Shown: one piece after another, positions 7,461-16,451 of the stretch
Numbering within the stretch: the first letter of the stretch is position 1
Layout of the letters: each line of letters begins with the position of its first letter
DNA from: a virus
Reading direction: 5' to 3' (one strand)
IMG/VR virus record: IMGVR_UViG_3300008459_000194
Location: 1 to 33,328 of that record
DNA: 33,328 nt
Position numbers and translations under genes: made by a program
Notes under the pieces: model-generated
Told to the model about the DNA's origin: nothing
Database searches by the model: none
What the model saw: only the letters and a program-made list of their open reading frames with translations

Positions 7461-9932
7461 ATGGCTTTAGATCCTAAACAAGCTGCTGAATTAGAAGCAA
7501 AACTAAGAGAAATAGAAAGACTTTCTAATAAGTTTGGAGAAAATATTAACGTTATTAATCTTCAACCTTTAGAAGATAATGTTGGAGCAATAAATACTCT
7601 TTTTGAATCATTAATTAAAAAAGAACAAGAATTAGGAGCTGAAACAGATCATTTAATTTCTAGTTTTCAAGAATTATCTAATAAAATTAAATCTAGTACC
7701 GCGGGCATTCAGGAATCTAATAAAGCATTAAAAAATCTATCCAGTATAGCTGAACAGCTAAATAGTCATCAAAAAGGCTACAATGAATTATCAGCTAAAG
7801 AATTAGCTACCCTTCAGCAAAAAGCAAAAATGGAAGGAGATCGTTTAAGTAGATCTAGAGATACATTGCAAACTGAAAAAGATTTATTAGCTACTGAAAT
7901 ACAACAACTTCAACGACAAGGAGCATCAAATAGTGAAATAGATAAAGCCCAAAAGAAATTAGATAAAGTAGAAGCCCAATATAGTAAAATAAATAATCTA
8001 TTAGCAGTTAATGATACTACTTTAGCTGATGTTAATACCCAACTACAAAAAGAACTAGATCTACAAAAAGACGTAGAAAAGCAATTGGGTGTTACAGGTG
8101 TAGCTCTTAAAGGAATCAGTAAAATTCCTTTTTTAGGAGACGCAGTTAACACTAAAAAAGCGTTAGAAGATGCTACTGCCGCTATTAAAAGTGGAGGAGG
8201 GGCAATGGGGGGTATGAAAGCGGCTGTTAAGTCTGTAGGATCAGACATAGCATCATCTTTAAAAGATCCTTTAGTTATAACTTCATTCTTTATAACTCAA
8301 ATGGTAGATGCCTTTAAAAATCTAGATAAAGGTATAGGTGAATTTGCTAAAGGAATGAATCTTACTTATGAGGATGCCGCTAAATTAGATCAAAAATTTA
8401 ATAGTATAGCCAATTCATCTGGTGATATAGCAGTTACTACTAAAGGAATTAGAGATACTATGCTTGCTATGGGGCAAGCAATGGGTAGTAATGCTGTATT
8501 GAATGAAAAGGACGCGGTTACTTTTACTAAATTACGAGAACAAGCGGGATTAACTAACGATGAGTTAGCCCAAATGGAAAAATTATCTTTAGCTACTGGA
8601 AAAAATCTAGAAGATAATGTTGCTAATACTATATATGCTGCTAAAACAACAGCATTAAACAATGGAGTTTTATTAAATGAAAAAATGATAATGCAAGAAG
8701 TAGCCAAAGCATCCGCCGCTACTAAATTATCATTAGCAAATAATCCAGAATCATTAGCCAAAGCTGCTGCTCAAGCTAAATCTTTAGGTATGAATTTAGA
8801 ACAAGTAAATTCAATAGCTGATAAAATGCTTGAGATTGAGTCATCTATAACAAACGAATTAGAAGCTGAATTATTAATTGGAAAAAATTTGAATTTAGAG
8901 CAAGCTCGTTTATATGCTTTAAATAATGATATGGCTGGGTTATCAAAAGAAATAGCTAAAAACTTTGGTAGCGCAGCTGATTTTTCCCAAATGAATAGAA
9001 TACAGCAAGAAGCTGCTGCTAAAGCTGTAGGTATGTCTCGTGAAGAATTAGCTAAAACCTTAACTGATCAAGAAGCATTAAAGGGACTATCGGGAGCTCA
9101 AGCTAAAAATGCTCAGGCTGCTTTAGATGCTGCTCGTGCTAGGGGAATGAGTGAAGAAGAAATTAAAAAACAAGGAGTAGATGGTTTAATGCAACAACAA
9201 TCTATCCAAGAAAAATTAAATAATTCTGTTGAAAAATTAAAAGAAATATTTGTTAGTTTAGTTGAACCGTTAATGCCTGTATTAGATGCTTTAAGTTCTA
9301 TTCTAAGTGTAGTAGGTTTAATACTTAAACCTATTGGATTATTATTTGATCTTTTTGGAAAAATAGGTTCTGCTATATCAAATTTGGTGGGTCCTTTAGG
9401 AATGGTAGGAAAAATCATAAAAGGATTAGCTGGAGCCACAATTGTATATGCTGCTTATAAGGCGTTTGCAGCTGCAGCAGCAATTCCGATAGCTGGGGCA
9501 GTATTAGGTCCATTGGCAGCCGCCGCTACTTTAGCTGCTGGTTTTAGTGCTTTAAACAAAATAAAAACTGCCGATGACATGGTCTCCCCAGGTTACGGTA
9601 AACGTACTTTAATGGGTCCTGAAGGCGCAATTGCTTTAAATGATAAAGATACAGTAATAGCAGGTACAAATTTATTTGGAAATGATGTAGTATCTGAACC
9701 AGGAAAAAGTACTACTTTTAAAGGAGAAAACGAAATAAGATCATCTTCTGGAACTGATATGTCTGGTGTTATAGCTAGATTAGATGCCTTAACAGCTGCT
9801 GTTCAATCATTTGGAACTAAACCAGTACAAGTAGCAGTAACAATGGATGGTAAAAGAGTAGCAGAAGGATTAGGAAACCATGCTACACAATTAGGTACTT
9901 CAGCCAATGTTGGAACTTCTAAAGTTCAATAA
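7461..9932 (+). CDS. Tail tape measure protein
   Basis: An 823-aa protein, the second longest of the window, in the canonical place after the chaperone-like pair. Residues 1-200 are coiled coil (long E/K/Q/L heptads), about 215-300 contain a glycine-rich and hydrophobic stretch, 300-590 are alanine-rich helices (for example KAAAQAKSLGMNLEQVNSIADKML), and about 595-700 carry several strongly hydrophobic helices (LVEPLMPVLDALSSIL, IYAAYKAFAAAAAIPIAGAVLGPLAAAATLAAG) of the kind that enter the host membrane. The C-terminal 120 residues are polar and glycine-rich. The protein would set tail length, be ejected ahead of the DNA, and help form the channel. At roughly 1.5 angstrom per residue a tail near 120 nm would be expected. 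Confidence 0.85.
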   Translation: MALDPKQAAELEAKLREIERLSNKFGENINVINLQPLEDNVGAINTLFESLIKKEQELGAETDHLISSFQELSNKIKSSTAGIQESNKALKNLSSIAEQLNSHQKGYNELSAKELATLQQKAKMEGDRLSRSRDTLQTEKDLLATEIQQLQRQGASNSEIDKAQKKLDKVEAQYSKINNLLAVNDTTLADVNTQLQKELDLQKDVEKQLGVTGVALKGISKIPFLGDAVNTKKALEDATAAIKSGGGAMGGMKAAVKSVGSDIASSLKDPLVITSFFITQMVDAFKNLDKGIGEFAKGMNLTYEDAAKLDQKFNSIANSSGDIAVTTKGIRDTMLAMGQAMGSNAVLNEKDAVTFTKLREQAGLTNDELAQMEKLSLATGKNLEDNVANTIYAAKTTALNNGVLLNEKMIMQEVAKASAATKLSLANNPESLAKAAAQAKSLGMNLEQVNSIADKMLEIESSITNELEAELLIGKNLNLEQARLYALNNDMAGLSKEIAKNFGSAADFSQMNRIQQEAAAKAVGMSREELAKTLTDQEALKGLSGAQAKNAQAALDAARARGMSEEEIKKQGVDGLMQQQSIQEKLNNSVEKLKEIFVSLVEPLMPVLDALSSILSVVGLILKPIGLLFDLFGKIGSAISNLVGPLGMVGKIIKGLAGATIVYAAYKAFAAAAAIPIAGAVLGPLAAAATLAAGFSALNKIKTADDMVSPGYGKRTLMGPEGAIALNDKDTVIAGTNLFGNDVVSEPGKSTTFKGENEIRSSSGTDMSGVIARLDALTAAVQSFGTKPVQVAVTMDGKRVAEGLGNHATQLGTSANVGTSKVQ

Positions 9933-9941
9933 TATTTATAA
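9932..9941 (+). promoter_or_regulatory. Late-type motif ATATTTATAA
   Basis: ATATTTATAA begins on the last base of the tape measure stop codon and ends 23 bases before the next ATG. Same core as at 781 and 18196. Confidence 0.35.
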
Positions 9942-9963
9942 TCACAAGTAAAACTAATTAATC

Positions 9964-10236
9964 ATGAGTTTAATAGACAAATTAACAACAAAAGGATCTA
10001 AATTATCTGTAGCTAACGGAGGTCCAATAAGTGTAAACCCATTAGCTACACAACAATCTAAATTGCATGCTGACGGCGACAAACCTGGGTACTCAGTAGA
10101 TGGAGCTAATGCTTCTACAGTAAACAGTCAATATCAACAGTACAATGATGGTACAACTAATATTTTACCTAGACCATCAAATTTAGATTTAAACGGAAAA
10201 AAACCAGCTCAGTATATTAATAATTTACCAAAGTAA
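9964..10236 (+). CDS. Small structural-region protein, unknown
   Basis: A 90-aa polar protein that I do not recognise. The first 15 residues (MSLIDKLTTKGSKLS) resemble the N-terminus of the next gene (MGLIDLKTNLKNLK), suggesting a common docking helix. The rest is low in hydrophobics and rich in N, G, S, Q and P (NSQYQQYNDGTTNILPRPSNLDLNGKKPAQYI), likely extended in the assembled structure. Its stop overlaps the next start (TAATG), so the two are translationally coupled. A baseplate or tube-initiator role is inferred from location only. Confidence 0.55.
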   Translation: MSLIDKLTTKGSKLSVANGGPISVNPLATQQSKLHADGDKPGYSVDGANASTVNSQYQQYNDGTTNILPRPSNLDLNGKKPAQYINNLPK

Positions 10237-11072
10237 TGGGATTAATTGATTTAAAAACTAACCTAAAAAATCTTAAATATGGTAACGATCGTCCTGGAGG
10301 AGGATCGTCAAATCAACCATATATTAAGAATCCACTTAATATAAATTTACCACCAAGTGTGAATTTTTTAGGTAATGATTTTTTATTAAGAGGAGGACCA
10401 GTAGGTGCTCCTCAATCAGCAGCAAATGATGTTGCTCGATTAGCCAAATACTTTGCAGACTTTAAAACTCCTGCTGGGTTATTATTTGTTGCTAAACAAA
10501 ATTTACTTTCTAGAAACGCTGTTAGAACTGAGGCTAGTGGATTTTTAAATGAATCTATTTATTTACCTACTAGTACCTTAGCTCAAGCTGGAGTAAATTT
10601 TGCAGGAATACATCTTAATAAGCAAGGTTTAAATCCAATTCCTAATTCATTTGGTTCTATAGAAACATATGAACATGAAATGGAATCGAAAAAATATACA
10701 GCTGTTGCTGTTGGGGATTCACCTTTATATAATACTAATAGATTAGTAGCATTATATAAGGTAAAAATTACTGGAGAATTAGATAGTAAAAAATTAAATA
10801 GAATATCAACTGAAAAGTCAGATACTGTACATCTTTTATCTTATCCTGGTGGACCAGGTTCAATATTAGGGATAGGAAAAACGCGTTTTAAATTTGCTAC
10901 TGACATACCAATTAATGTTACTGAAGAAGATAGATTAGGATTCTCTAATAGAACAGATAGAACAGATGTTACGTTTGAGGATGATATGATTGAGCCTCAT
11001 TTTACAACAAGTTTATTTAACAAAAGCAATAAACGTAAAAAAAGATCATCAACAAGTAGACCTATGTACTAA
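10236..11072 (+). CDS. Baseplate-region structural protein, unknown family
   Basis: A 278-aa protein coupled to the 90-aa gene by TAATG overlap. A Gly/Asn/Pro-rich N-terminus (GNDRPGGGSSNQPYIKNPL) is followed by NFLGNDFLLRGG and ARLAKYFADFKTPAGLLFVAKQNLLSRNAV, then a beta-rich half (ESIYLPTSTLAQAGVNFAGIHL) and a very basic tail (KSNKRKKRSSTSR). The text resembles uncharacterised proteins that accompany baseplate genes in Bacteroidetes phages; the basic tail could contact DNA or an acidic partner. No enzyme motif is visible. I assign it to the baseplate from its neighbours (gp48/54-like and gp53-like genes downstream). Confidence 0.55.
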   Translation: MGLIDLKTNLKNLKYGNDRPGGGSSNQPYIKNPLNINLPPSVNFLGNDFLLRGGPVGAPQSAANDVARLAKYFADFKTPAGLLFVAKQNLLSRNAVRTEASGFLNESIYLPTSTLAQAGVNFAGIHLNKQGLNPIPNSFGSIETYEHEMESKKYTAVAVGDSPLYNTNRLVALYKVKITGELDSKKLNRISTEKSDTVHLLSYPGGPGSILGIGKTRFKFATDIPINVTEEDRLGFSNRTDRTDVTFEDDMIEPHFTTSLFNKSNKRKKRSSTSRPMY

Positions 11073-11081
11073 AATAAAATT

Positions 11082-12395
11082 ATGGGAATTATTATAAAAA
11101 AACCACTAGGAGCTTCAACAAAATACAATGAGTTAATTGACGACGCTAATAGAGAAATTGATGATAGTCTAAATCATTATCATATTTCTGGCAGCCCAGA
11201 AAGTGGTGACTTTAAACATTACTCATTAAATAATGAAGATGAATTACTAGGAAAACAAGTATATGTTCCTGGATCAAATTTTACTGGTTCTTCAGGTATA
11301 GCTAATTCCAAAACTACTAGAAGAGAAGAACAGAACACCTCAGAAGATTCTAGTTTTACTACAAATGCCTTACCTACATATACGAATAGATATGGAAATG
11401 CTTCCCCATATGATAAAGGTAATTATTTAGGTTCTAATAACTATGTTACATATGATAACAAACAAATAAGTGCCTCAATTAATATAGGTCCTGGAGACAT
11501 AACAGCAAATAATTTTACAGACTTCAGGTCTAAATTAAAAGATAGTAGTTTTTATAATTCTCTTTCAAAGAAAAGCAAAGATCTAATTCCTAATACTAAT
11601 GTAATTTACTCAGATAAAAAAATAGAAGATCGAGTTTTATTAGGAGACCCAGGTAACGCAACTGGTAAAAATCTTAATTCATATGTAGTAGGTAAAATAG
11701 ATGGAGCAGCCTCTGAGAACTCATATGACAGAATAACAACTGCTCCAATATATTCCTCAGAAAGAGCTAACTTTGCTACATATAATGATTTAGTTAAATT
11801 TGGTATTGGAGCAATAGACCCAGGAACAAATATAAAAAATTATATACATTTTAGAGCATTTCTAAACAGTATAAGTGATAATTATACAGGAAATTGGGAC
11901 TCAGTAAATTATATAGGAAGAGGAGAAAATTTCTATAATTACACTGGATTTGATAGAAAAATTTCTTTATCTTTCACAGTAGCAGCTCAATCAAAAATTG
12001 AGTTAATTCCAATGTATAAAAAATTAAATTATTTAGCTTCCAATTTAGCCCCAGACTATAGTAATGCTGGAAACATGAGAGGTCCTTTAGTTACTTTAAC
12101 TATAGGTGGATATCTTTATGAACAGCCTGGATTCATAACTGGATTAAATTATGAAATATCTGAAGAGTCACCTTGGGAAATAGGAATACCAGATAGTAAT
12201 GAAGATCCATTCTATGATGGTACTGTAAAAGAATTACCACATATGATTAAAGTTAGTACTTTTAGTTTTACTCCAATTCATACATTTGTGCCTAGAAAAG
12301 TTACAGGTGATGCTTCATTCGCAAAAGAAAGATTTATAGCTTTACAAGCAGGAGGTACCAATTATGACAATGCTTGGCCTAATGTAAAATCATAA
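11082..12395 (+). CDS. Baseplate/tube-junction protein, gp48/gp54-like (tentative)
   Basis: A 437-aa protein whose first 150 residues are polar and low in complexity. The C-terminal half has a strongly patterned structural domain: GRGENFYNYTGFDRKISLSF (about residues 286-305), AAQSKIELIPMYKKLNYLASNLAPDYS, GPLVTLTIGGYLYEQPGFITGLNYEI, SPWEIGIP and FTPIHTFVPRK. This set is what I associate with tail-tube initiator or baseplate proteins that sit between the hub and the first tube ring, as gp48/gp54 in T4 or gpU-like proteins elsewhere. A LysM gene follows, as in many contractile systems. The exact T4 counterpart is uncertain. Confidence 0.55.
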   Translation: MGIIIKKPLGASTKYNELIDDANREIDDSLNHYHISGSPESGDFKHYSLNNEDELLGKQVYVPGSNFTGSSGIANSKTTRREEQNTSEDSSFTTNALPTYTNRYGNASPYDKGNYLGSNNYVTYDNKQISASINIGPGDITANNFTDFRSKLKDSSFYNSLSKKSKDLIPNTNVIYSDKKIEDRVLLGDPGNATGKNLNSYVVGKIDGAASENSYDRITTAPIYSSERANFATYNDLVKFGIGAIDPGTNIKNYIHFRAFLNSISDNYTGNWDSVNYIGRGENFYNYTGFDRKISLSFTVAAQSKIELIPMYKKLNYLASNLAPDYSNAGNMRGPLVTLTIGGYLYEQPGFITGLNYEISEESPWEIGIPDSNEDPFYDGTVKELPHMIKVSTFSFTPIHTFVPRKVTGDASFAKERFIALQAGGTNYDNAWPNVKS

Positions 12396-12400
12396 AATAA

Positions 12401-12697
12401 ATGAATCGATACCAAAATATACCTCAAACAAAGATAGATAAAAAACGAATTTATCAAACCTCTTATTATCCTGAGATTCCTTTAACAGAAAATGATATAT
12501 ATGTTTATACAGTTCAAGGAGATAGATTTGATTCATTATCTTATGATTATTATAATGATTCATCATTGTGGTGGGTAATTTCTATAGCTAATAGTTCTTT
12601 ACCTCAAAATTCACTTGTAATACCTGAAGGAATTCAAATAAGAATTCCTGCTAATTATGTTAATGTAGTACAAAATTTTACAAAAATAAATTCATAA
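12401..12697 (+). CDS. Baseplate wedge/hub protein with LysM domain, gp53-like
   Basis: A 98-aa protein. Residues about 31-85 form a single LysM-like module: YVYTVQGDRFDSLSYDYYNDSSLWWVI, then IANSS...NSLVIPEGIQIRIP. This two-helix/two-strand pattern with 'P.G..I.IP' near the end is seen in T4 gp53 and the small LysM proteins (gpX, Pvc7-type) that clamp spike and hub in contractile machines. T4 gp53 is about twice as long, so this is a minimal form. It lies directly ahead of the large hub gene, four bases apart. In the virion it would link wedges to the hub. Confidence 0.7.
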   Translation: MNRYQNIPQTKIDKKRIYQTSYYPEIPLTENDIYVYTVQGDRFDSLSYDYYNDSSLWWVISIANSSLPQNSLVIPEGIQIRIPANYVNVVQNFTKINS

Positions 12698-12700
12698 GTT

Positions 12701-15700
12701 ATGGCAAATATAGTAGGCGAACCGTTTGAAGAATGGGTCTCTAAACAGATAAATGATAGACAAAAACTTCATGGATCTCAGAATAGAACTCTAGAACAAA
12801 TATCTTACGTAAATTCTAGAACTCCATATTTAAAATTAACATCTGGGGTCTTAGTAGTAGACAAAGAAAGATTAACTAGAATTGGTCTTAGTAGAGACAG
12901 ATTTATGGATATAGGTTTAGCTGAAAATTTTATTTTATCTGGAGGAGTACATAGTCAAGATTCTGTTTTCAATAGTGATAATAAATTAAATAGTGGTCTA
13001 CAAGGTATCAAACCGTCTGAAATTACTGGGACAGAAATGGACCAAAGCATATTGAATCTTACAGCTTATGGGTTAGGAGGAACTGAACAAGGACTAAAAC
13101 CTATGGCAGGTATAATTTCAGCTGATACTAAATTCAGAAATAGAGGATCAATTCGTGAAGGTAATATTCAAATAAAAGCATGGAATAAAGGTCAATTTGA
13201 AGTTATTAATTTAATTTATTTAAGATTAGGTTTTCCAATGTTATTAGAATGGGGACATTCAATTATTATTGGTGAGGATGGTAAAATTGATTCTAATCCT
13301 AATTTTAGTGTATCTAGTGATTTTTTAGGTAAAAAATTTAAAACAGACAACGACGTACTAAAAGCAATATCTGAAAAACGTAAACAATCAGCTGGAAACT
13401 ATGATGCGATGTATGGTAAAGTAGTTAATTTTGATTGGACATTTAATAAAGATGGTTCATATGACATTACTTTAAAATTAATAAGTATAGGAGCAGTAGT
13501 TGAATCTCTTAAAATGAATGTATATCAAAAAGATGTTATTCAAGGACTAGACAAAAGTAAACAAACTGATAATGGAGATACTGAACCCGAAAATGATGAG
13601 GATTGGATAACAAAATTTCAATTTTCACATACTTTAGGTTCTATTTTTTGGAAAGCAATGAAATTATTGTTTGCTAAAAATCCTGTAAGTAATGATACTA
13701 TAACATACATTAACAGCTCAGAATTAGAACCATTTATAAATAACTTTAGATATCCAACAGATAATAAAAACAATAAAGACTATATTTTATACGGCTCAGA
13801 TACTGGATTTTTTGGAGTAAATGAATTTTTTCTAGTTAGATTTGGAACATTACTTAAATTATTAAAAAATATATTACCTTGTAATGGTATAGATCCTAAT
13901 AATCCTTCTCCTATTGTAGATATAATTGATTTAGATGATAGTAGTAAAATTTTTTCTAACTTTATATATACTACTGATTATCAAGTTTCTGGAGATCCAA
14001 GAAAATGTTTAGTTGGAGGATTTACATACCCTAGTAAAACAAAAAATATACCCCCATATGATAAAACATCATATTTTATAGGAGAACTAGCTACAAATAT
14101 GTATAAAGTTCCTTATAAAGGATATACTTATGGAATGTTAAAAAATGTTTATGTGAATATGGCTTTTATTCTCCAAATACTTCAAGAAAAAACAGATAAA
14201 GATGGAAATATAAGTTTTATAGATTTAATGCAAGCTGTATTAGATGGAGTCAATAGTTCTTTAGGAAATATAAATAAAATTGAGTGTGTAGTTGATGAAG
14301 ATAGTAATACTGTAAAATTTGTAGAAGGTACTCCAATGCCTGGATTTGATGATATTACTGGCATCACAGATAAATTTGATCAAGCTGCTACACTTCAAGT
14401 ATATGGTTATAATGATTCTTTTACTTCTGCAGGATTTGTTAGAGATTTTTCTTTAAAAACAGAAATAACTAATGATTTAGCCGCAATGATGACTATAGGA
14501 GCTACAGCTAACAAAAATGTAGTGGGGGAAGATGCTACTGCTTTTTCTAAATGGAATAAAGGATTACTTCCAATAGTTGGAGAAAATATTATAGCAGGAT
14601 TTAGTGATCCAAAAAATAAATCTCAATACTCAGCAGCCAGAGAAGTAGCTGAAAAAATGGTTAAATTAGAAACAGATAATGAACAATTAGTCCAAGATTA
14701 TTCTAGATATGTTTCTAAAGCTAATATGTTTATGTTAGCTGAAGATGATGTAGACAGTGGTTCTCAGTTAGTAGCTAATATATTAGCTTACCAAACCGAA
14801 ATGGATAATTTATTTAAACAATGGAATAATTTAGCATCTCCACAAAATAATACATCTACATCGGGAGTATCAGCTACTAGTAGTAGAGGATTTTTACCTA
14901 TCAATCTCTCAGTAACAGTAGATGGATTATCAGGAGTAGTTATTTATCAACAAATAAAAGTAGATACTACTTATCTTCCTTCTGACTACCCAGATACTTT
15001 AAAATTTATTATAAAAGGAGTAAGTCATAAAATAAATAAAGGAGGATGGTTAACTACTTTAGACACAGTTTCGATTCCAGTAATTGATAAATTAGTTCTT
15101 ACACCTCCAAATAGTGTTACAAATACAAATGCCGCAGGAGCTAGTCAATCTCCAAATACTAAACAATCATATAAAAGTAATGGTCCTGTAACATATATGT
15201 CTAATGATTGTAGTCAAGATGCTACTATTAGAGTTTCTACTAATTATAATTTAGCCCAACTATCATGTCAAGCTCCAGCTGCCAAATATTCTGTTCCTAA
15301 AGAAGGAGAAACAAAATATGTAGGTCCGTTAGTTCTTACTAGACAAAATATAATAAATAATTTAAAAGGAGTAGCTGAAAACATTATAGAACCTATTCGA
15401 AAAAAATTCCCATCCGTAATAGCTACTAACGCATATAGGAATAAAGGAGGAACAAGTCAACATGAAAAAGGAGAAGCAGTTGATTTACAATTTGGTGATA
15501 TTTCAGGAACTATAGAAAATCAAAATACTTTAATGGTTAAAAGAGCAGAAGAAATAAAGACACTACTTGGTGGAGTAAAAGGGTTTGATCAATTTTTATT
15601 AGAATATACAACAACAGGTTCTAAAAGACCATGGATTCATATCTCATACAAATCCTCAGGAACAAATAGAAATGAAATAAGAACATTTTTAAATAAGGTT

Positions 15701-15745
15701 ACTGCTCCTCAAGGTAATGGTAAATTTTTCAATCCAGTAAAATAA
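12701..15745 (+). CDS. Baseplate hub with C-terminal M15-type peptidase (tail lysin)
   Basis: A 1014-aa protein, the longest of the window. The N-terminal 800 residues are hub-like: GSIREGNIQIKAWNKGQFEVINLIYLRLGFPMLLEWGHS (about 155-190), repeated beta-structure, and a middle section with ISLIDLMQAVLDGV-type helix and GTPMPGFDDI. A Ser/Thr/Asn-rich linker (about 800-880) leads to a peptidase domain, residues about 885-1005: ATNAYRNKGGTSQH, with H921 and D928 in SQHEKGEAVDL, and H980 in PWIHISY. H-x6-D ... W-x-H is the zinc triad of M15/VanX-like D,D- or L,D-peptidases. The fusion would cut peptidoglycan during tail penetration, replacing the lysozyme of T4 gp5. Confidence 0.8.
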   Translation: MANIVGEPFEEWVSKQINDRQKLHGSQNRTLEQISYVNSRTPYLKLTSGVLVVDKERLTRIGLSRDRFMDIGLAENFILSGGVHSQDSVFNSDNKLNSGLQGIKPSEITGTEMDQSILNLTAYGLGGTEQGLKPMAGIISADTKFRNRGSIREGNIQIKAWNKGQFEVINLIYLRLGFPMLLEWGHSIIIGEDGKIDSNPNFSVSSDFLGKKFKTDNDVLKAISEKRKQSAGNYDAMYGKVVNFDWTFNKDGSYDITLKLISIGAVVESLKMNVYQKDVIQGLDKSKQTDNGDTEPENDEDWITKFQFSHTLGSIFWKAMKLLFAKNPVSNDTITYINSSELEPFINNFRYPTDNKNNKDYILYGSDTGFFGVNEFFLVRFGTLLKLLKNILPCNGIDPNNPSPIVDIIDLDDSSKIFSNFIYTTDYQVSGDPRKCLVGGFTYPSKTKNIPPYDKTSYFIGELATNMYKVPYKGYTYGMLKNVYVNMAFILQILQEKTDKDGNISFIDLMQAVLDGVNSSLGNINKIECVVDEDSNTVKFVEGTPMPGFDDITGITDKFDQAATLQVYGYNDSFTSAGFVRDFSLKTEITNDLAAMMTIGATANKNVVGEDATAFSKWNKGLLPIVGENIIAGFSDPKNKSQYSAAREVAEKMVKLETDNEQLVQDYSRYVSKANMFMLAEDDVDSGSQLVANILAYQTEMDNLFKQWNNLASPQNNTSTSGVSATSSRGFLPINLSVTVDGLSGVVIYQQIKVDTTYLPSDYPDTLKFIIKGVSHKINKGGWLTTLDTVSIPVIDKLVLTPPNSVTNTNAAGASQSPNTKQSYKSNGPVTYMSNDCSQDATIRVSTNYNLAQLSCQAPAAKYSVPKEGETKYVGPLVLTRQNIINNLKGVAENIIEPIRKKFPSVIATNAYRNKGGTSQHEKGEAVDLQFGDISGTIENQNTLMVKRAEEIKTLLGGVKGFDQFLLEYTTTGSKRPWIHISYKSSGTNRNEIRTFLNKVTAPQGNGKFFNPVK

Positions 15746-15746
15746 T

Positions 15747-16325
15747 ATGTATTATCCTAAATCTCAAATAACTACTAATTTATATAGTAATGGTGATTTT
15801 GTTTTGAAATCTACCAACAAAGTTTATACTGGATTTTATTGGAAAACACTATCTGGAAAATATTATACTGGAAAAACTCCCCAAGATAATATTATTGAAG
15901 AATTAATTCTACCTTCTGCAGATATTATATCTACTGATGACATTGAAGAAGCTAATTCAGTTGGTTCAATGATATATCAAAGTTTAACTAAAGTAACAAC
16001 ATCCGGCAAGATTCCAGTGTATTCAGCTACTATACCTGCGTCTTCAGATTATGATATAGGAGAATTTACAAGATATTTTTGTAAAAAATCTAATGAAATA
16101 ATTTATATTGAGATAAATGAAGATACTTTTAATAAGTTAAAAAATAACGACCCAACATATTTATACCAGTTATACAGCCCATTTAAATTTCAGTGGGTAA
16201 TATCTGGTGAAAAAGAGAAAGTATATAAAGCGAATAAAAATATTACTAGGTATATGATTGAAAAATTTAAATTACCAATGTTAAATAAATATCTTAAAGA
16301 AGATTATTTAAAATATTATAAATAA
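15747..16325 (+). CDS. Last gene of the late block, unknown
   Basis: A 192-aa protein starting one base after the hub stop. It is rich in Y, K, I and T, with an N-terminal beta-like unit (YTGFYWKTLSGKYYTGKTPQDNIIEELI) and a basic C-terminal segment (NKNITRYMIEKFKLPMLNKYLKEDYLKYYK). I do not recognise a family; similar-looking text follows hub genes in other Bacteroidetes phages as I recall, so a baseplate component is plausible. No signal peptide or membrane span. A GC-richer structured non-coding stretch follows and ends the late block. Confidence 0.55.
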   Translation: MYYPKSQITTNLYSNGDFVLKSTNKVYTGFYWKTLSGKYYTGKTPQDNIIEELILPSADIISTDDIEEANSVGSMIYQSLTKVTTSGKIPVYSATIPASSDYDIGEFTRYFCKKSNEIIYIEINEDTFNKLKNNDPTYLYQLYSPFKFQWVISGEKEKVYKANKNITRYMIEKFKLPMLNKYLKEDYLKYYK

Positions 16326-16340
16326 AGACATACGGATTAG

Positions 16341-16400
16341 GACCGTTATAGCTGCGGCTATGAAAGCACCCCACGACTCGCTATCTAGGGTGCTTTCTTT
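16341..16400 (+). ncRNA. Structured RNA at late/early junction
   Basis: About 60 bases, much richer in G+C than anything nearby, hold two stems. Hairpin 1 is ATAGC (16348-16352)-TGCG-GCTAT (16357-16361). Hairpin 2 is a perfect 10-bp stem (16362-16371 with 16388-16397) with a 16-base loop. The loop carries GCTAT (16380-16384), which could instead pair with the 5' arm of hairpin 1, giving an alternative fold. It may be the end of the late transcript, a small RNA, or both. No tRNA cloverleaf is seen. Confidence 0.5.
16362..16400 (+). terminator. Terminator of the late structural block
   Basis: GAAAGCACCC pairs over 10 bp with GGGTGCTTTC; the stem is followed by TTT only, so a classic U tract is weak. 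Position after the last late gene and before an early promoter supports termination. Confidence 0.6.
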
Positions 16401-16402
16401 AA

Positions 16403-16434
16403 CTTGGATTACTAAGTTCTTTTTCTTATATTTA
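16403..16434 (+). promoter_or_regulatory. Early-type promoter: CTTG-N20-TATATTTA
   Basis: CTTG (16403-16406), 20 bases, TATATTTA (16427-16434). The layout is the same as at 18262, 22742 and (N19) 29899, and fits the Bacteroidetes RpoD boxes (-33 TTTG, -7 TAnnTTTG). It would drive the polymerase gene 18 bases downstream. Confidence 0.6.
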
Positions 16435-16451
16435 AACAAATTAAAAAGGTT

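Noticed and set aside
16326-16402. tRNA gene
   Set aside because: The hairpins do not form a cloverleaf, and no TTC-type arm or acceptor stem is present.
16441-16451. Shine-Dalgarno site AAGG before the polymerase gene (and at 28450)
   Set aside because: AAGG is only two bases from the ATG, too close for normal pairing, and other genes lack any such site; Bacteroidetes generally do not rely on it.
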